From contig JANRKK010000045.1 in assembly GCA_033763555.1 (NCBI GenBank), forward strand, positions 1 through 64,000: a stretch of DNA of 64,000 nt, written 5' to 3'. The stretch comes from JALYJG01 sp033763555 (GTDB lineage: Bacteria > Pseudomonadota > Alphaproteobacteria > UBA9219). Of the stretch, positions 26,409 through 34,009 are shown piece by piece. Each line of letters begins with the position of its first letter. Position 1 is the first letter of the stretch. The position numbers were made by a program, and so were the translations under genes. The notes under the pieces were generated by a model that saw only the letters and a program-made list of their open reading frames with translations, ran no database searches and was not told where the DNA came from.

Positions 26409-27677
26409 ATGCGGTTTCTTTATCGCTATCCGATTAACTTCTGGCGGAGGCTGGGCCCGGGCCTGATCACAGGCGCGGCGGACGATGATCCCAGCGGCAT
26501 TGCGACATATTCCCAGGTAGGCGCCGAATTCGGCTATAAAATCAGCTGGACGATACCTTTCTGCTATCCGCTGATGGTCGCCATTCAGGAAATCAGCGCC
26601 CGTATCGGTCGCACGACCAGCTACGGCCTCGCAGGTAATCTGCGGCTGTTTTATCCCATCGCCATTCTGCGCATCATGGTGCTGCTGCTCCTGATCGCCA
26701 ATACGGTCAATCTCGGCGCGGATTTGGGGGCGATGGGCTCGGCGCTGCAGCTCGTGATCGGCGGTAACACAAAAATCTGGGCGGCTCTTTTTGGCGTTTT
26801 GTGCGTCATCGCCCAGATGTTCATGGATTACCGCCGTTATATCGCACTTCTGAAATGGCTGACCTTGTCCCTGTTTGCCTATGTCGGCGTCGTTTTGATT
26901 GTGGAGATGCCGTGGCGCGACGTAATGGTCGGTTTGTTTATCCCGCATATTGAAGCCAATGCAGGCTATCTCGCAGCTATCGTCGCCGTTTTCGGCACAA
27001 CAATCAGCCCTTATTTGTTTTTCTGGCAATCCACGCAGGAAGCTGAAGATGTCATTGCTAACCCCGATGCGCAGCCTCTGCTCGTCGCGCCCGAGCAGGC
27101 AGCCAGTGAGATGAAACGTATCCGCTTCGATACGATGGTCGGCATGGGTTTTTCCAACCTGATCGCCCTTTTTATAATTCTTACGACAGCAGCAACGCTG
27201 AATGCCCACGGCATTACGGATATTCAAACGTCCAGCCAGGCAGCGGAAGCTTTGAGGCCTATCGCCGGCCCTCTGGCCTTCACGATTTTTGCACTTGGCA
27301 TTATCGGCACCGGATTGCTTGCCGTGCCCATTCTTGCGGCATCTTCTGCGTATGCCGTAGGCGAGGCACTTAACTGGCGCATCGGCCTTGGCCGACGTCC
27401 GCGCGAGGCTAAGGCCTTTTATGCCACGCTCGCGGGGGCTACTCTGATCGGTGTGGTCATCAATTTCACCAGCGTCGACCCGATCAAGGCGCTGTTCTGG
27501 GCCGCCATTCTGAATGGCATCATTGCCGTGCCGATGATGTTTGTGATGATGCACATGGCATCATCCACACGCATTATGGGTGATCACACCATTCCCAAAC
27601 CTCTCAAGATCATGGGATGGCTTTCAACGCTGGTCATGACGGCCGTGGTCGCGGCCATGTTTGTAACAATGTTTTAG
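26409..27677 (+). CDS. NRAMP-family divalent metal transporter, divergent subgroup
   Basis: A 422-residue protein with about 11 membrane helices. The first helix carries AADDDPSGIATYSQ where classical NRAMP/MntH proteins have the metal-binding DPGN. The helix-6 MPHN position appears replaced by TISPYLFFW. This is a known divergent branch of the superfamily whose substrate (manganese, magnesium or another metal) I cannot assign. A cytoplasmic loop ENLARGED around QEAEDVIANPDAQPL is typical of that branch. Start ATG 26409 has only a weak purine run upstream. Expression may be controlled by the leader element before it. A long open frame on the opposite strand is a shadow. Confidence 0.88.
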   Translation: MRFLYRYPINFWRRLGPGLITGAADDDPSGIATYSQVGAEFGYKISWTIPFCYPLMVAIQEISARIGRTTSYGLAGNLRLFYPIAILRIMVLLLLIANTVNLGADLGAMGSALQLVIGGNTKIWAALFGVLCVIAQMFMDYRRYIALLKWLTLSLFAYVGVVLIVEMPWRDVMVGLFIPHIEANAGYLAAIVAVFGTTISPYLFFWQSTQEAEDVIANPDAQPLLVAPEQAASEMKRIRFDTMVGMGFSNLIALFIILTTAATLNAHGITDIQTSSQAAEALRPIAGPLAFTIFALGIIGTGLLAVPILAASSAYAVGEALNWRIGLGRRPREAKAFYATLAGATLIGVVINFTSVDPIKALFWAAILNGIIAVPMMFVMMHMASSTRIMGDHTIPKPLKIMGWLSTLVMTAVVAAMFVTMF

Positions 27678-27788
27678 GCCATAAAACGCAGGCAAAAGCG
27701 GCTTGCAAAGGGTGGCGGGAATTGTATGATGCGCCCCCTGCCCTACTTTTTTGGCATAAGGGACAGACGAATGTAAGTGCTTACGGAT

Positions 27789-27863
<75 letters not shown>

Positions 27864-27897
27864 ACTTTTACTTAGGCTTTCAAAAACACCCTGCTAC

Positions 27898-28602
27898 TTA
27901 ATTTTTTCTACACAAATAGATATTAGCTGTCTGCGGGACTGATCCAGAGGCAGCAAGTCCATAGCTGGCAACCCAAAAACCGTTGATTTCCTGTAGGCCA
28001 GCAAGAGGTCTTTCCGACATAAATTGCAACGTCCACCCGCTCGCACAAGTGCATCCAGACGTACCTCCGGCAATAGCAGGAAAAATAGGTGTTCCCATTG
28101 TTGTGTTTGTACCATTTGAATTATTTCTCGCTTCACACCACCCCGCTACGGCGCCCGGTGGCATGAATCCGTATTGAGACCAACCATTGGCTGTGCCGTC
28201 TGTGCATGCTTCAAGTTTGTTAGTAAATGTTCCCGCTGGCCCAGGAACGGCACGTATTCCGGCCCACCCGCCGCCGCCGCAGCCACTACTTTTTGTGCCT
28301 CCAGACCATAAAAATATTTGGTCATCGATATCGACCGTACCCTTAACCGAAAATCTAGGATCAAAGCCAGGAGGCCGAGTTTCCCCAGCAACAGGAAGCC
28401 CCACACTAACCTGACCGTTTGGAAATACTTGAATTGCCGTGGTTCCTCCCGCCCCAATGGGGAGTGTTTGCCCAGACTGAGAATTCAATCCATCCGCAGC
28501 CATCGCCGATGCAGACGCAATACATAGAGCAGCAGCAAGACTGAGCGCGCTTAAGCGGCATCGAGCCGAACCGGACTTCAAATAAGAAATGGCGTCACGC
28601 AT
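27898..28602 (-). CDS. Secreted glycine/serine/asparagine-rich protein of unknown function
   Basis: A 234-residue protein with a signal peptide (hydrophobic LSALSLAAALCIASASA, cleavage near AMA-ADG). The mature part is rich in G, S, T and N with several cysteines (SSGCGGGGW, SGCTCASGW, IYLCRKN), suggesting disulfides. It looks beta-rich, ending with a QEINGFWVASYGLA segment and a conserved-looking C-terminus. No named domain is recognised; it faintly recalls surface adhesin or pilus-tip proteins. A perfect CtrA-type box lies 71 bp upstream. It is a single gene ending 35 bp from tRNA-Gly, with no partner. Confidence 0.72.
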   Translation of the reverse strand: MRDAISYLKSGSARCRLSALSLAAALCIASASAMAADGLNSQSGQTLPIGAGGTTAIQVFPNGQVSVGLPVAGETRPPGFDPRFSVKGTVDIDDQIFLWSGGTKSSGCGGGGWAGIRAVPGPAGTFTNKLEACTDGTANGWSQYGFMPPGAVAGWCEARNNSNGTNTTMGTPIFPAIAGGTSGCTCASGWTLQFMSERPLAGLQEINGFWVASYGLAASGSVPQTANIYLCRKN

Positions 28603-28672
28603 GTGATCCCTCGCTTGCTTTCAGTTTAGAAGCAAAATTGAACTATCTGGGATTAAAGCTATCACACCAGCA

Positions 28673-28687
28673 TTAACAAGGTTTTAA
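28673..28687. promoter_or_regulatory. Second perfect CtrA-type box (TTAA-N7-TTAA)
   Basis: TTAACAAGGTTTTAA matches the full CtrA consensus and lies 71 bp upstream of the secreted-protein start at 28602 (reverse strand), a good distance for an activating site near -35. Binding is inferred. Confidence 0.42.
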
Positions 28688-28698
28688 TCAGGGTTTCC

Positions 28699-28720
28699 AG
28701 CCCTTTAAGGGCTTGTTTTT
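28699..28720 (+). terminator. Orphan forward-strand terminator-like hairpin
   Basis: Stem AGCCCT (28699-28704) / AGGGCT (28708-28713), loop TTA, then TGTTTTT. The reverse orientation lacks a T-run. No forward gene precedes it within 800 bp, so it may end a short RNA. Confidence 0.45.
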
Positions 28721-28860
28721 ATGACCCCAATGAACCGACTCGCCAGAGGGTCTATCTTAAATTGGCACATGCCAGCATAGGTGAGTCATTTTTAACACAT
28801 TGATAAATAAAAGAAAAACCAATTAAAGAAAGAGTTTTTTGCTTTCATGATTTGCGACTA

Positions 28861-28882
28861 AGTTACGAATCGTAAGTTACTG
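28861..28882. promoter_or_regulatory. Operator-like palindrome within a direct repeat
   Basis: TTACGA-A-TCGTAA (28863-28875) is a perfect 6+6 palindrome. It lies within two direct copies of TAAGTTAC separated by GAATCG (about 28859-28881). It lies about 75 bp before the small protein gene at 28952 and could bind a dimeric repressor. Confidence 0.35.
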
Positions 28883-28951
28883 AAACATTTTTGGGTAGCT
28901 GCGGAATCGGTAAGAACTGCTGGAAATGGGTATCTCCAGCCCGTGTAACAA

Positions 28952-29173
28952 ATGAAGGATAAAGCCGTGGTGGTTGAGCTTTCCCCTATTGCCTATATGG
29001 CCTTATGCGGCCTTGTGCAGGACGCCTTGCAGCACCCGAGCGATGCAACGCCTCTTTTGAATCGCGTTGCGCAGGAGCTCGCCAATGCGACGGCCAACGG
29101 TATGCTGCCGTCTGATCTTCTGGAACAGCCTGAGCGTATCGAAGCCCTGCGCCGCGCTGGCATGGCTGCCTAA
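28952..29173 (+). CDS. Small conserved-looking protein of unknown function
   Basis: A 73-residue acidic, mostly helical protein. The core IAYMALCGLVQDALQHP and PLLNRVAQELANA looks like two amphipathic helices; no signal or membrane helix is seen. A GTG at 28967 is in frame and has AAGGA 7 bases upstream, so the protein may begin there (68 residues) rather than at the ATG at 28952. It stands alone before the LABN-domain gene (75 bp gap). I do not recognise the family. Confidence 0.6.
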   Translation: MKDKAVVVELSPIAYMALCGLVQDALQHPSDATPLLNRVAQELANATANGMLPSDLLEQPERIEALRRAGMAA

Positions 29174-29248
29174 CAGCCCTTATCTCCGTTCACCGCTAAT
29201 TTCCTGAGCACTCTCGCCAGAGGCGTGAAGAGCCGTTATAGATAACGC

Positions 29249-29554
29249 ATGACCAATCTTTTTGATACAGGACTACTGTGGATCCGCACCCATGTGACGG
29301 GATGGGTTTTGCTTGGGCTGTTCGGACAAGGTCTTTTTATGATGCGCTTTATCTATCAGTGGATCGCCAGCGAACGCGCCAAAAAAAGCATCATGCCGGA
29401 AGCCTTTTGGTATTTCAGTCTGGCAGGCGGCATTATCGTATTCACCTATGCCGTTCACCGCGAGGATATTGTATTCATTCTGGGACAGGGCCTAGGCGTT
29501 TTTATTTATCTGCGGAATATTTATTTCATCTGGCGGCATAAACGCCATGCCTGA
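29249..29554 (+). CDS. Lipid-A-disaccharide synthase N-terminal-like (LABN) domain membrane protein
   Basis: A 101-residue membrane protein with three helices. It contains the LABN-type features GQGLFMMRFIYQWIASERAKKS, PEAFWYFSLAGG and GQGLGVFIYLRNIYFI. These stand-alone proteins occur beside glycosyltransferases that modify lipid A or teichoic acid-like carriers, and are often fused to the N-terminus of LpxB in other bacteria. Its stop overlaps the start of the ArnT-like gene by 8 bp. It is the first gene of a three-gene envelope operon. Confidence 0.9.
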   Translation: MTNLFDTGLLWIRTHVTGWVLLGLFGQGLFMMRFIYQWIASERAKKSIMPEAFWYFSLAGGIIVFTYAVHREDIVFILGQGLGVFIYLRNIYFIWRHKRHA

Positions 29555-31244
29555 ACGGGTGGCATCCCTGCCCGCGGTTTTCCTTGCTCCCGGCAAAAAA
29601 CGCCTGAGCGTCTGGGCGTATATCTTCCTTTTTTTCCTGTGTGTAGCATTTTATGCGCCGGGATTTGTCTCTCTGCCACCAACGGACCGTGACGAGTCAT
29701 CCTTCGCGCAATCCTCCAAGCAGATGATTGAGAGCAACAATTACGTCGATATAAGGATTCAAGAGAAACCGCGTTACAAGAAGCCCATCGGCATTTACTG
29801 GCTGCAAGCCTCAAGCGTCAAACTCCTGAACCCGGATCATTTGAAGGAAATCTGGGCCTACCGCGTACCTTCTTTTCTGGGCGCGGCCACGGCTGTTCTG
29901 ATGACGGCAGCGCTGGGTACATTTCTTTTTGGCCCTCTGGCGGGAATACTGGGGGCCATGATGATGGCCGGGTGTGTTGTGCTGAACGTGGAAGCACGCA
30001 TGGCCAAGACCGACGCTGCCCTGCTCGGCTGCATCATGGTCATGCAATACGGTCTGGCGAAAGCCTACATAAAACGCAAAGAGAAATTTGCAACTTCCCT
30101 TGCCTTCTGGACAGCGCTTGGTCTGGGCGTTCTGATCAAGGGGCCTATCATTCTTCTGGTGTTATTCTCGACTTTGCTCTGGCTGTGGCTACAGGAAAGA
30201 AAATTAAAATGGTTTCTGACGCTCCGTCCCGCTATGGGCCTGCCTTATGCACTGGCACTGATTATTCCATGGTTCACACTTATGATTTTGGGAAGCCAGG
30301 GACAATTTGTTGATCAATCCATCGGCCATGATTTTATTGCCAAAATATGGAACGGCGAATTCCGCGGCATCATACCGCCGGGCGTGCATCTACTGGCCCT
30401 GCCTGTGGTTTTTGCGCCTTTTGCGCTTTTCGCCTTTTTGGCGTTGCCGGATATATGGCGCCATCGGCACGAACCCGCCATCCGGTTCTGTTTGGGCTGG
30501 ATCATACCCGCATGGATTGTCTTTGAATTATCGCTGACCAAACTTCCCCATTATGTCATGCCACTTTATCCCGCGATTGCCATGCTCGCAGCAAAATTCC
30601 TGAGCGATGGTTTTCCTGCGCTGACAAAAAATATAAAACCTTGGTTTCCAGCCCTTGTCATGGGTTTGTGGCTGATGATCTGCACCGGGCTTCTGCTGGC
30701 CTTGATCTATATGCCTTATGCCCTCGATCAGGCGTGGAACGCATGGCAGATTGGCGCCAGCGCGTTGTTTTTCCTCAGCCTGAATGCAGCCCTGTTTTTT
30801 TTAATGCAGCGGACACCCAGCCGGAGTGTTATTGCCCTGACAATCGGCAGTCTGATTTTCATGGGCGTTACTTTTGGCATTACCCTGCCCCGCCTGCAGC
30901 ATATATGGCTCTCCAAGCAGGTGGCCCATATCGCGGAGCGCACCAAGCCATGCGAGAAACCAGAAATCATCACCGCAACCTATGATGAGCCGAGCCTGGT
31001 TTTTCTGGCCGGAACAGAAACGCAATTTATTGCCAGCGGCGCGCAGGCGGCTTTTGCCGTTTGGCTTAATCCCTGCCGTATGGCCTTGATCGACGGCAAT
31101 CATAAGCAGCTGTTTTTGGATGTGTTCGCCAAGGCACGTTACAAACCTATTGAGGTTGGCCATGTTGAAGGACTGAACACGGGCCGCGGCCGCAAGGTTT
31201 CCCTGACACTTTACACCTTGCCTATGGAAGCGAAACGCCAATGA
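29547..31244 (+). CDS. ArnT-like GT39/GT83 membrane glycosyltransferase
   Basis: A 565-residue integral-membrane transferase with about 12 helices that uses a polyprenyl-phosphate sugar on the periplasmic side. The early periplasmic loop has LPPTDRDESSFAQ, containing the acidic pair of the GT-C fold, followed by YKKPIGIYWLQ. These match ArnT and related enzymes that add aminoarabinose or other sugars to lipid A. The C-terminal soluble part (about 470-565) is typical. It is translationally coupled to the LABN gene upstream and the PAP2 gene downstream (4-bp overlap). The donor sugar is unknown; no arnB/arnC genes are in the window. Confidence 0.9.
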   Translation: MPERVASLPAVFLAPGKKRLSVWAYIFLFFLCVAFYAPGFVSLPPTDRDESSFAQSSKQMIESNNYVDIRIQEKPRYKKPIGIYWLQASSVKLLNPDHLKEIWAYRVPSFLGAATAVLMTAALGTFLFGPLAGILGAMMMAGCVVLNVEARMAKTDAALLGCIMVMQYGLAKAYIKRKEKFATSLAFWTALGLGVLIKGPIILLVLFSTLLWLWLQERKLKWFLTLRPAMGLPYALALIIPWFTLMILGSQGQFVDQSIGHDFIAKIWNGEFRGIIPPGVHLLALPVVFAPFALFAFLALPDIWRHRHEPAIRFCLGWIIPAWIVFELSLTKLPHYVMPLYPAIAMLAAKFLSDGFPALTKNIKPWFPALVMGLWLMICTGLLLALIYMPYALDQAWNAWQIGASALFFLSLNAALFFLMQRTPSRSVIALTIGSLIFMGVTFGITLPRLQHIWLSKQVAHIAERTKPCEKPEIITATYDEPSLVFLAGTETQFIASGAQAAFAVWLNPCRMALIDGNHKQLFLDVFAKARYKPIEVGHVEGLNTGRGRKVSLTLYTLPMEAKRQ

Positions 31245-31936
31245 CAAAGAAGCATTACATTCTGAGTGGTATTTTTCTGTTTTTGGCGCTTGAGATTCTT
31301 CTGATCACCTTTGCCGACAAGCCCATTTCGCAGGAACTGCGTATCATTGAAGCGCAGAACCCGGGTTTGATCGGTTTTTTCCGTAGCTACACCGATCTTG
31401 GGAAATCCAAATGGTATCTCTGGCCTTCTGGCATAGCCATTTTGGTATTTTCTGCCCTGCTGCACATGAAGCTCTTTTCACGTCAGGCACGAATGAAGCT
31501 CAAGCGGATAGGTGAAAAGCTTTTATTCTTCTTTCTTTGTATCGCGGCTTCGGGAATTATCACGGATATTCTCAAGCGGCTTATCGGCCGCGCGCGCCCG
31601 GTAAAGCTGGAGCAGGACGGTCTCTATGGGTTTTTTCCCGTTGTTTTTGAATCCCGTTTCCATTCCATGCCGTCCGGCCATGCCACAACGGCCTTTGCTC
31701 TGGCTTTCGCGCTCGCGGTGCTGCTCCCACGCTGGCGCGTTGCATTCTTTGCTCTAGGCGTTTTTCTGGCAGTCAGCCGCATTATGGTTAATGCGCATTT
31801 TCTTTCGGATGTGCTGGCAGGCGGCGTGATCGCCTACCTCACCACCCTGCTGATGCAGCGGCTGGACGCATACCATGGGATGTTTCTTGCGCGTGATAGT
31901 ATTTTTCCCATTGACCGGAAATCCCGCCGTCGTTAA
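31241..31936 (+). CDS. PAP2-family lipid phosphatase
   Basis: A 231-residue membrane phosphatase. The three PAP2 signatures are present: KRLIGRARP (KxxxxxxRP, about residues 110-118), PSGHATT (about 143-149) and SRIMVNAHFLSDV (SRxxxxxHxxxD, about 171-183). Relatives remove the 1-phosphate of lipid A or recycle undecaprenyl pyrophosphate. Position after the ArnT-like gene favours an envelope-lipid substrate; an UppP-type role is also possible. It ends 9 bp before a regulatory gene, which may be co-transcribed. Confidence 0.92.
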   Translation: MTKKHYILSGIFLFLALEILLITFADKPISQELRIIEAQNPGLIGFFRSYTDLGKSKWYLWPSGIAILVFSALLHMKLFSRQARMKLKRIGEKLLFFFLCIAASGIITDILKRLIGRARPVKLEQDGLYGFFPVVFESRFHSMPSGHATTAFALAFALAVLLPRWRVAFFALGVFLAVSRIMVNAHFLSDVLAGGVIAYLTTLLMQRLDAYHGMFLARDSIFPIDRKSRRR

Positions 31937-31945
31937 ATTTCCTGC

Positions 31946-32434
31946 ATGCAGAAAGCCAAGGCAAACCGTACACCCAACTGGGTGCGCAATTTACGCGCCC
32001 TGATGGATGAAAAAGGCTACAACCCGCGCAGCCTGTCACTAAAAGCGGGCCTGAGCCCCACGGCGGTACGGGACATGCTGGAAGGCCGCTCACGTTTCCC
32101 CCGGTATGATACGGCGAAAGCCCTGGCGGATGCGCTGGACACAACACCAGCCTTTCTGATGGGTGATGAAAAGATGGCCCATGAAATGAATGCCGCAGGC
32201 CAGGGCCTGGTTGAAGACATGGAGCTGCTGACTGAAATTATTGCGCGGCTTCGTGAGGTAACAGAGGAATTGAACCGCAAATTATCGCCGCGCGATTTCG
32301 CGGCCATGACGACAACGATCTATAAGCGCATCCAGGCTAGCGACGAACGTAAAGGCAAAATCGGCTCGATACGGCCGCAAATTCACGATTTACTTGATTA
32401 TGAGATGTTACGGCAAAGAAGTGCAAAGCGCTGA
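31946..32434 (+). CDS. Cro/C1-type helix-turn-helix regulator
   Basis: A 162-residue DNA-binding protein. The N-terminal XRE domain covers about residues 10-65, with NPRSLSLKAGLSPTAVRDML as the helix-turn-helix. The C-terminal region is a helical segment (ELLTEIIARLREVTEELN) that may oligomerise, without a peptidase motif. It follows the PAP2 gene by 9 bp and could regulate the envelope operon or the unknown gene that follows. Ligand and target are unknown. Confidence 0.88.
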   Translation: MQKAKANRTPNWVRNLRALMDEKGYNPRSLSLKAGLSPTAVRDMLEGRSRFPRYDTAKALADALDTTPAFLMGDEKMAHEMNAAGQGLVEDMELLTEIIARLREVTEELNRKLSPRDFAAMTTTIYKRIQASDERKGKIGSIRPQIHDLLDYEMLRQRSAKR

Positions 32435-32480
32435 TTAAGCATAAATATATTTGAAGTCATTAAACATAAGGTGGTGGGTT

Positions 32481-32849
32481 ATGCATGACCAAGGCGATAA
32501 AATCGTAACGCTGGCGCGTGAGATGTTGCGCTCCGAGCCTTTTATGGAACCGGAATCCTCGCTTTCCCGGATTTCGCTGTCTTTCAAGGTTTTATGCTTT
32601 GCTACCATGCTGGCAGCCTTTGGCAGCAGTGGCGTCACCCTTCTGGCCAGCGAAGCCTGGCGGCCCCTCAACCGCTATGAACGCACCGAACTGCAGGCTC
32701 TGTTTTATTATGCCGCCCTCAAAAAAGGGATACATGAAAAAACCTTGCGCAGCGATGTGAGAGACAAGTTTGGCTTCCATGATCTGGACGATATGACACC
32801 TTACGATTACAGCATCACACGCCGTTATCTTCAGGATATCGCGCGCTGA
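32481..32849 (+). CDS. Membrane-anchored protein of unknown function
   Basis: A 122-residue protein with one hydrophobic helix (SFKVLCFATMLAAFGSSGVTLLA, about residues 35-57). A charged C-terminal domain follows (RYERTELQALFYYAALKKG, DMTPYDYSITRRYLQDIAR). The start at 32481 is preceded by AAGG/GGTGG about 8-12 bases upstream; an upstream in-frame ATG at 32451 has no such signal. It follows the XRE regulator by 46 bp. No family is recognised. Confidence 0.65.
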   Translation: MHDQGDKIVTLAREMLRSEPFMEPESSLSRISLSFKVLCFATMLAAFGSSGVTLLASEAWRPLNRYERTELQALFYYAALKKGIHEKTLRSDVRDKFGFHDLDDMTPYDYSITRRYLQDIAR

Positions 32850-32937
32850 ATATTCCTGTATGTAAAATTACAGAATGATCTTGATATGGGATAAATCCCA
32901 TTGTAAGGAGGCAAAAGGCTTGTTTGTGTGAGTGCTA

Positions 32938-33129
32938 ATGCCTCCGATTGCCTTGCATCGCTCCAGATTTTGTTCGATCACGCTGAGCCGCCGCCAGCGG
33001 CCCGTCAGCTTTGATGATTTGGCGACGATCTTGGAGCTCGATCTCTTGATGGGAGATAAAAAAGGCTTTCATCGGCATCTTGCAATCGCACTGGAAGATG
33101 CCTGGCGGCAGGGCAATAATTACCGTTAG
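32938..33129 (+). CDS. Possible small protein or frameshifted remnant
   Basis: A 63-codon frame whose C-terminal half (SFDDLATILELDLLMGDKK, then a histidine-containing helix) looks protein-like while its N-terminal half does not. A neighbouring frame opened by GTG at 32928 reads 28 protein-like residues ending ARQL before a stop. An excellent ribosome-binding site AAGGAGG (32905-32911) faces a TTG that stops after three codons. The pattern suggests a gene broken by one or two indels, or sequencing errors. It overlaps the convergent repeat gene by 4 bp. Confidence 0.3.
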   Translation: MPPIALHRSRFCSITLSRRQRPVSFDDLATILELDLLMGDKKGFHRHLAIALEDAWRQGNNYR

Positions 33130-33893
33130 ATACTTTTTTTGGGAAGCCGTATTGACGGCTTAACAGAAGGCCTCATAGGAGTTGGCTTACTTTGACGGCC
33201 TCCGTATTTTTCTTTCAGTTTTGCAAGTGATGAACCGCCCGGCAATGTACGAACGCCATTGTGAAGCGCTACATTTAATGCATTCCAGTTTCCTTCAACA
33301 GTAATCCATTTTCCTTTCTCGTTTTTATCCCAAATGACATTATCAGCAGGCTTTGGCCATCTTTTTTCCTTTTTATGGAATAGCTCCATCCACCTCCAAA
33401 TAAGGGCTTCATTGAGATTAGGACGAAATCCTCGATCGCGCATAAATTTGGACAAGGAAGAACCTCCGGGAAGGCCCCGAAAACCTCGCCTCAAATCAAG
33501 ACTAATTGAAGCCCAGCTGCCTGGCACTTGAATCCACTGTCCCTTTGTATTTTTATCCCATACCACTTTGTCGGTGATTCCGGGTAATCGGTCCTCTTTT
33601 TCTCGAAATAATTTTATCCTGCGCTCAACAATTTCTTCTGAAAGAAGGTCACATAACCCATATTCAGATTTTATCTGATTTAAAGATGAACCACCAAGAA
33701 GTCCACCGCGCCCTGTAACAAGAGCCTGATCTATAGAACTCCATGTCCCCGGAATTTGATGCCAAACACCTGCTGAATTTTTATCCCAGATAATTTTATC
33801 CCGCGCGGAGGGCCATTTACCTTCCATCTCATGGAACAATTGAATCCACTGGACGATTTGCTTCTCTGTTAAAGGCCGAGCGGGATATGACAT
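33126..33893 (-). CDS. Orphan protein of three exact 76-residue repeats
   Basis: A 255-residue basic protein built of three tandem units with the tryptophan of WDKN at residues 36, 112 and 188, exactly 76 apart. Each unit reads LF..xE-x(5)-P-...-D-x-[V/I]-[V/I]-WDKN-x-x-G-x-W-x-x-[V/I]-x-G-x-W..., then a helix and a [L/P]GGSSL turn. A proline/lysine-rich tail follows. I recognise no named domain; similar G-x-[R]-x-L-P-G-G-S-S-L modules occur in scattered bacterial and phage proteins. There is no signal or membrane helix. Base composition is visibly more A/T-rich than neighbours, suggesting lateral acquisition. Confidence 0.75.
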   Translation of the reverse strand: MSYPARPLTEKQIVQWIQLFHEMEGKWPSARDKIIWDKNSAGVWHQIPGTWSSIDQALVTGRGGLLGGSSLNQIKSEYGLCDLLSEEIVERRIKLFREKEDRLPGITDKVVWDKNTKGQWIQVPGSWASISLDLRRGFRGLPGGSSLSKFMRDRGFRPNLNEALIWRWMELFHKKEKRWPKPADNVIWDKNEKGKWITVEGNWNALNVALHNGVRTLPGGSSLAKLKEKYGGRQSKPTPMRPSVKPSIRLPKKSI

Positions 33894-34009
33894 AGCCGTC
33901 TTTCAAATATGATTTTCAAATACGCGGGTATTCTAAACCCAACTGCTGAAAGTAATAAATTTAACCAATAGATGTTTTTGCTTAATTCAAAAGAGGTTAG
34001 AAAGCGATC

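Larger units (their letters stand above)
28603..28951. other. 349-bp non-coding gap between divergent genes, with several putative sites
   Basis: No credible coding frame. It contains, left to right, a CtrA-type box (28673-28687), a forward-strand terminator-like hairpin (28699-28720), an A/T-rich promoter-like stretch (about 28785-28855) and an operator-like palindrome within a direct repeat (28861-28882). A short hairpin near 28920-28939 (arms CTGGA/TCCAG) lies just before the small protein gene. Confidence 0.6.

Noticed and set aside
26220..27554. A 444-codon open frame on the reverse strand opposite the NRAMP-type gene
   Set aside because: It lies opposite clear membrane-protein coding sequence and its product has low-complexity, unconserved composition; a shadow frame.
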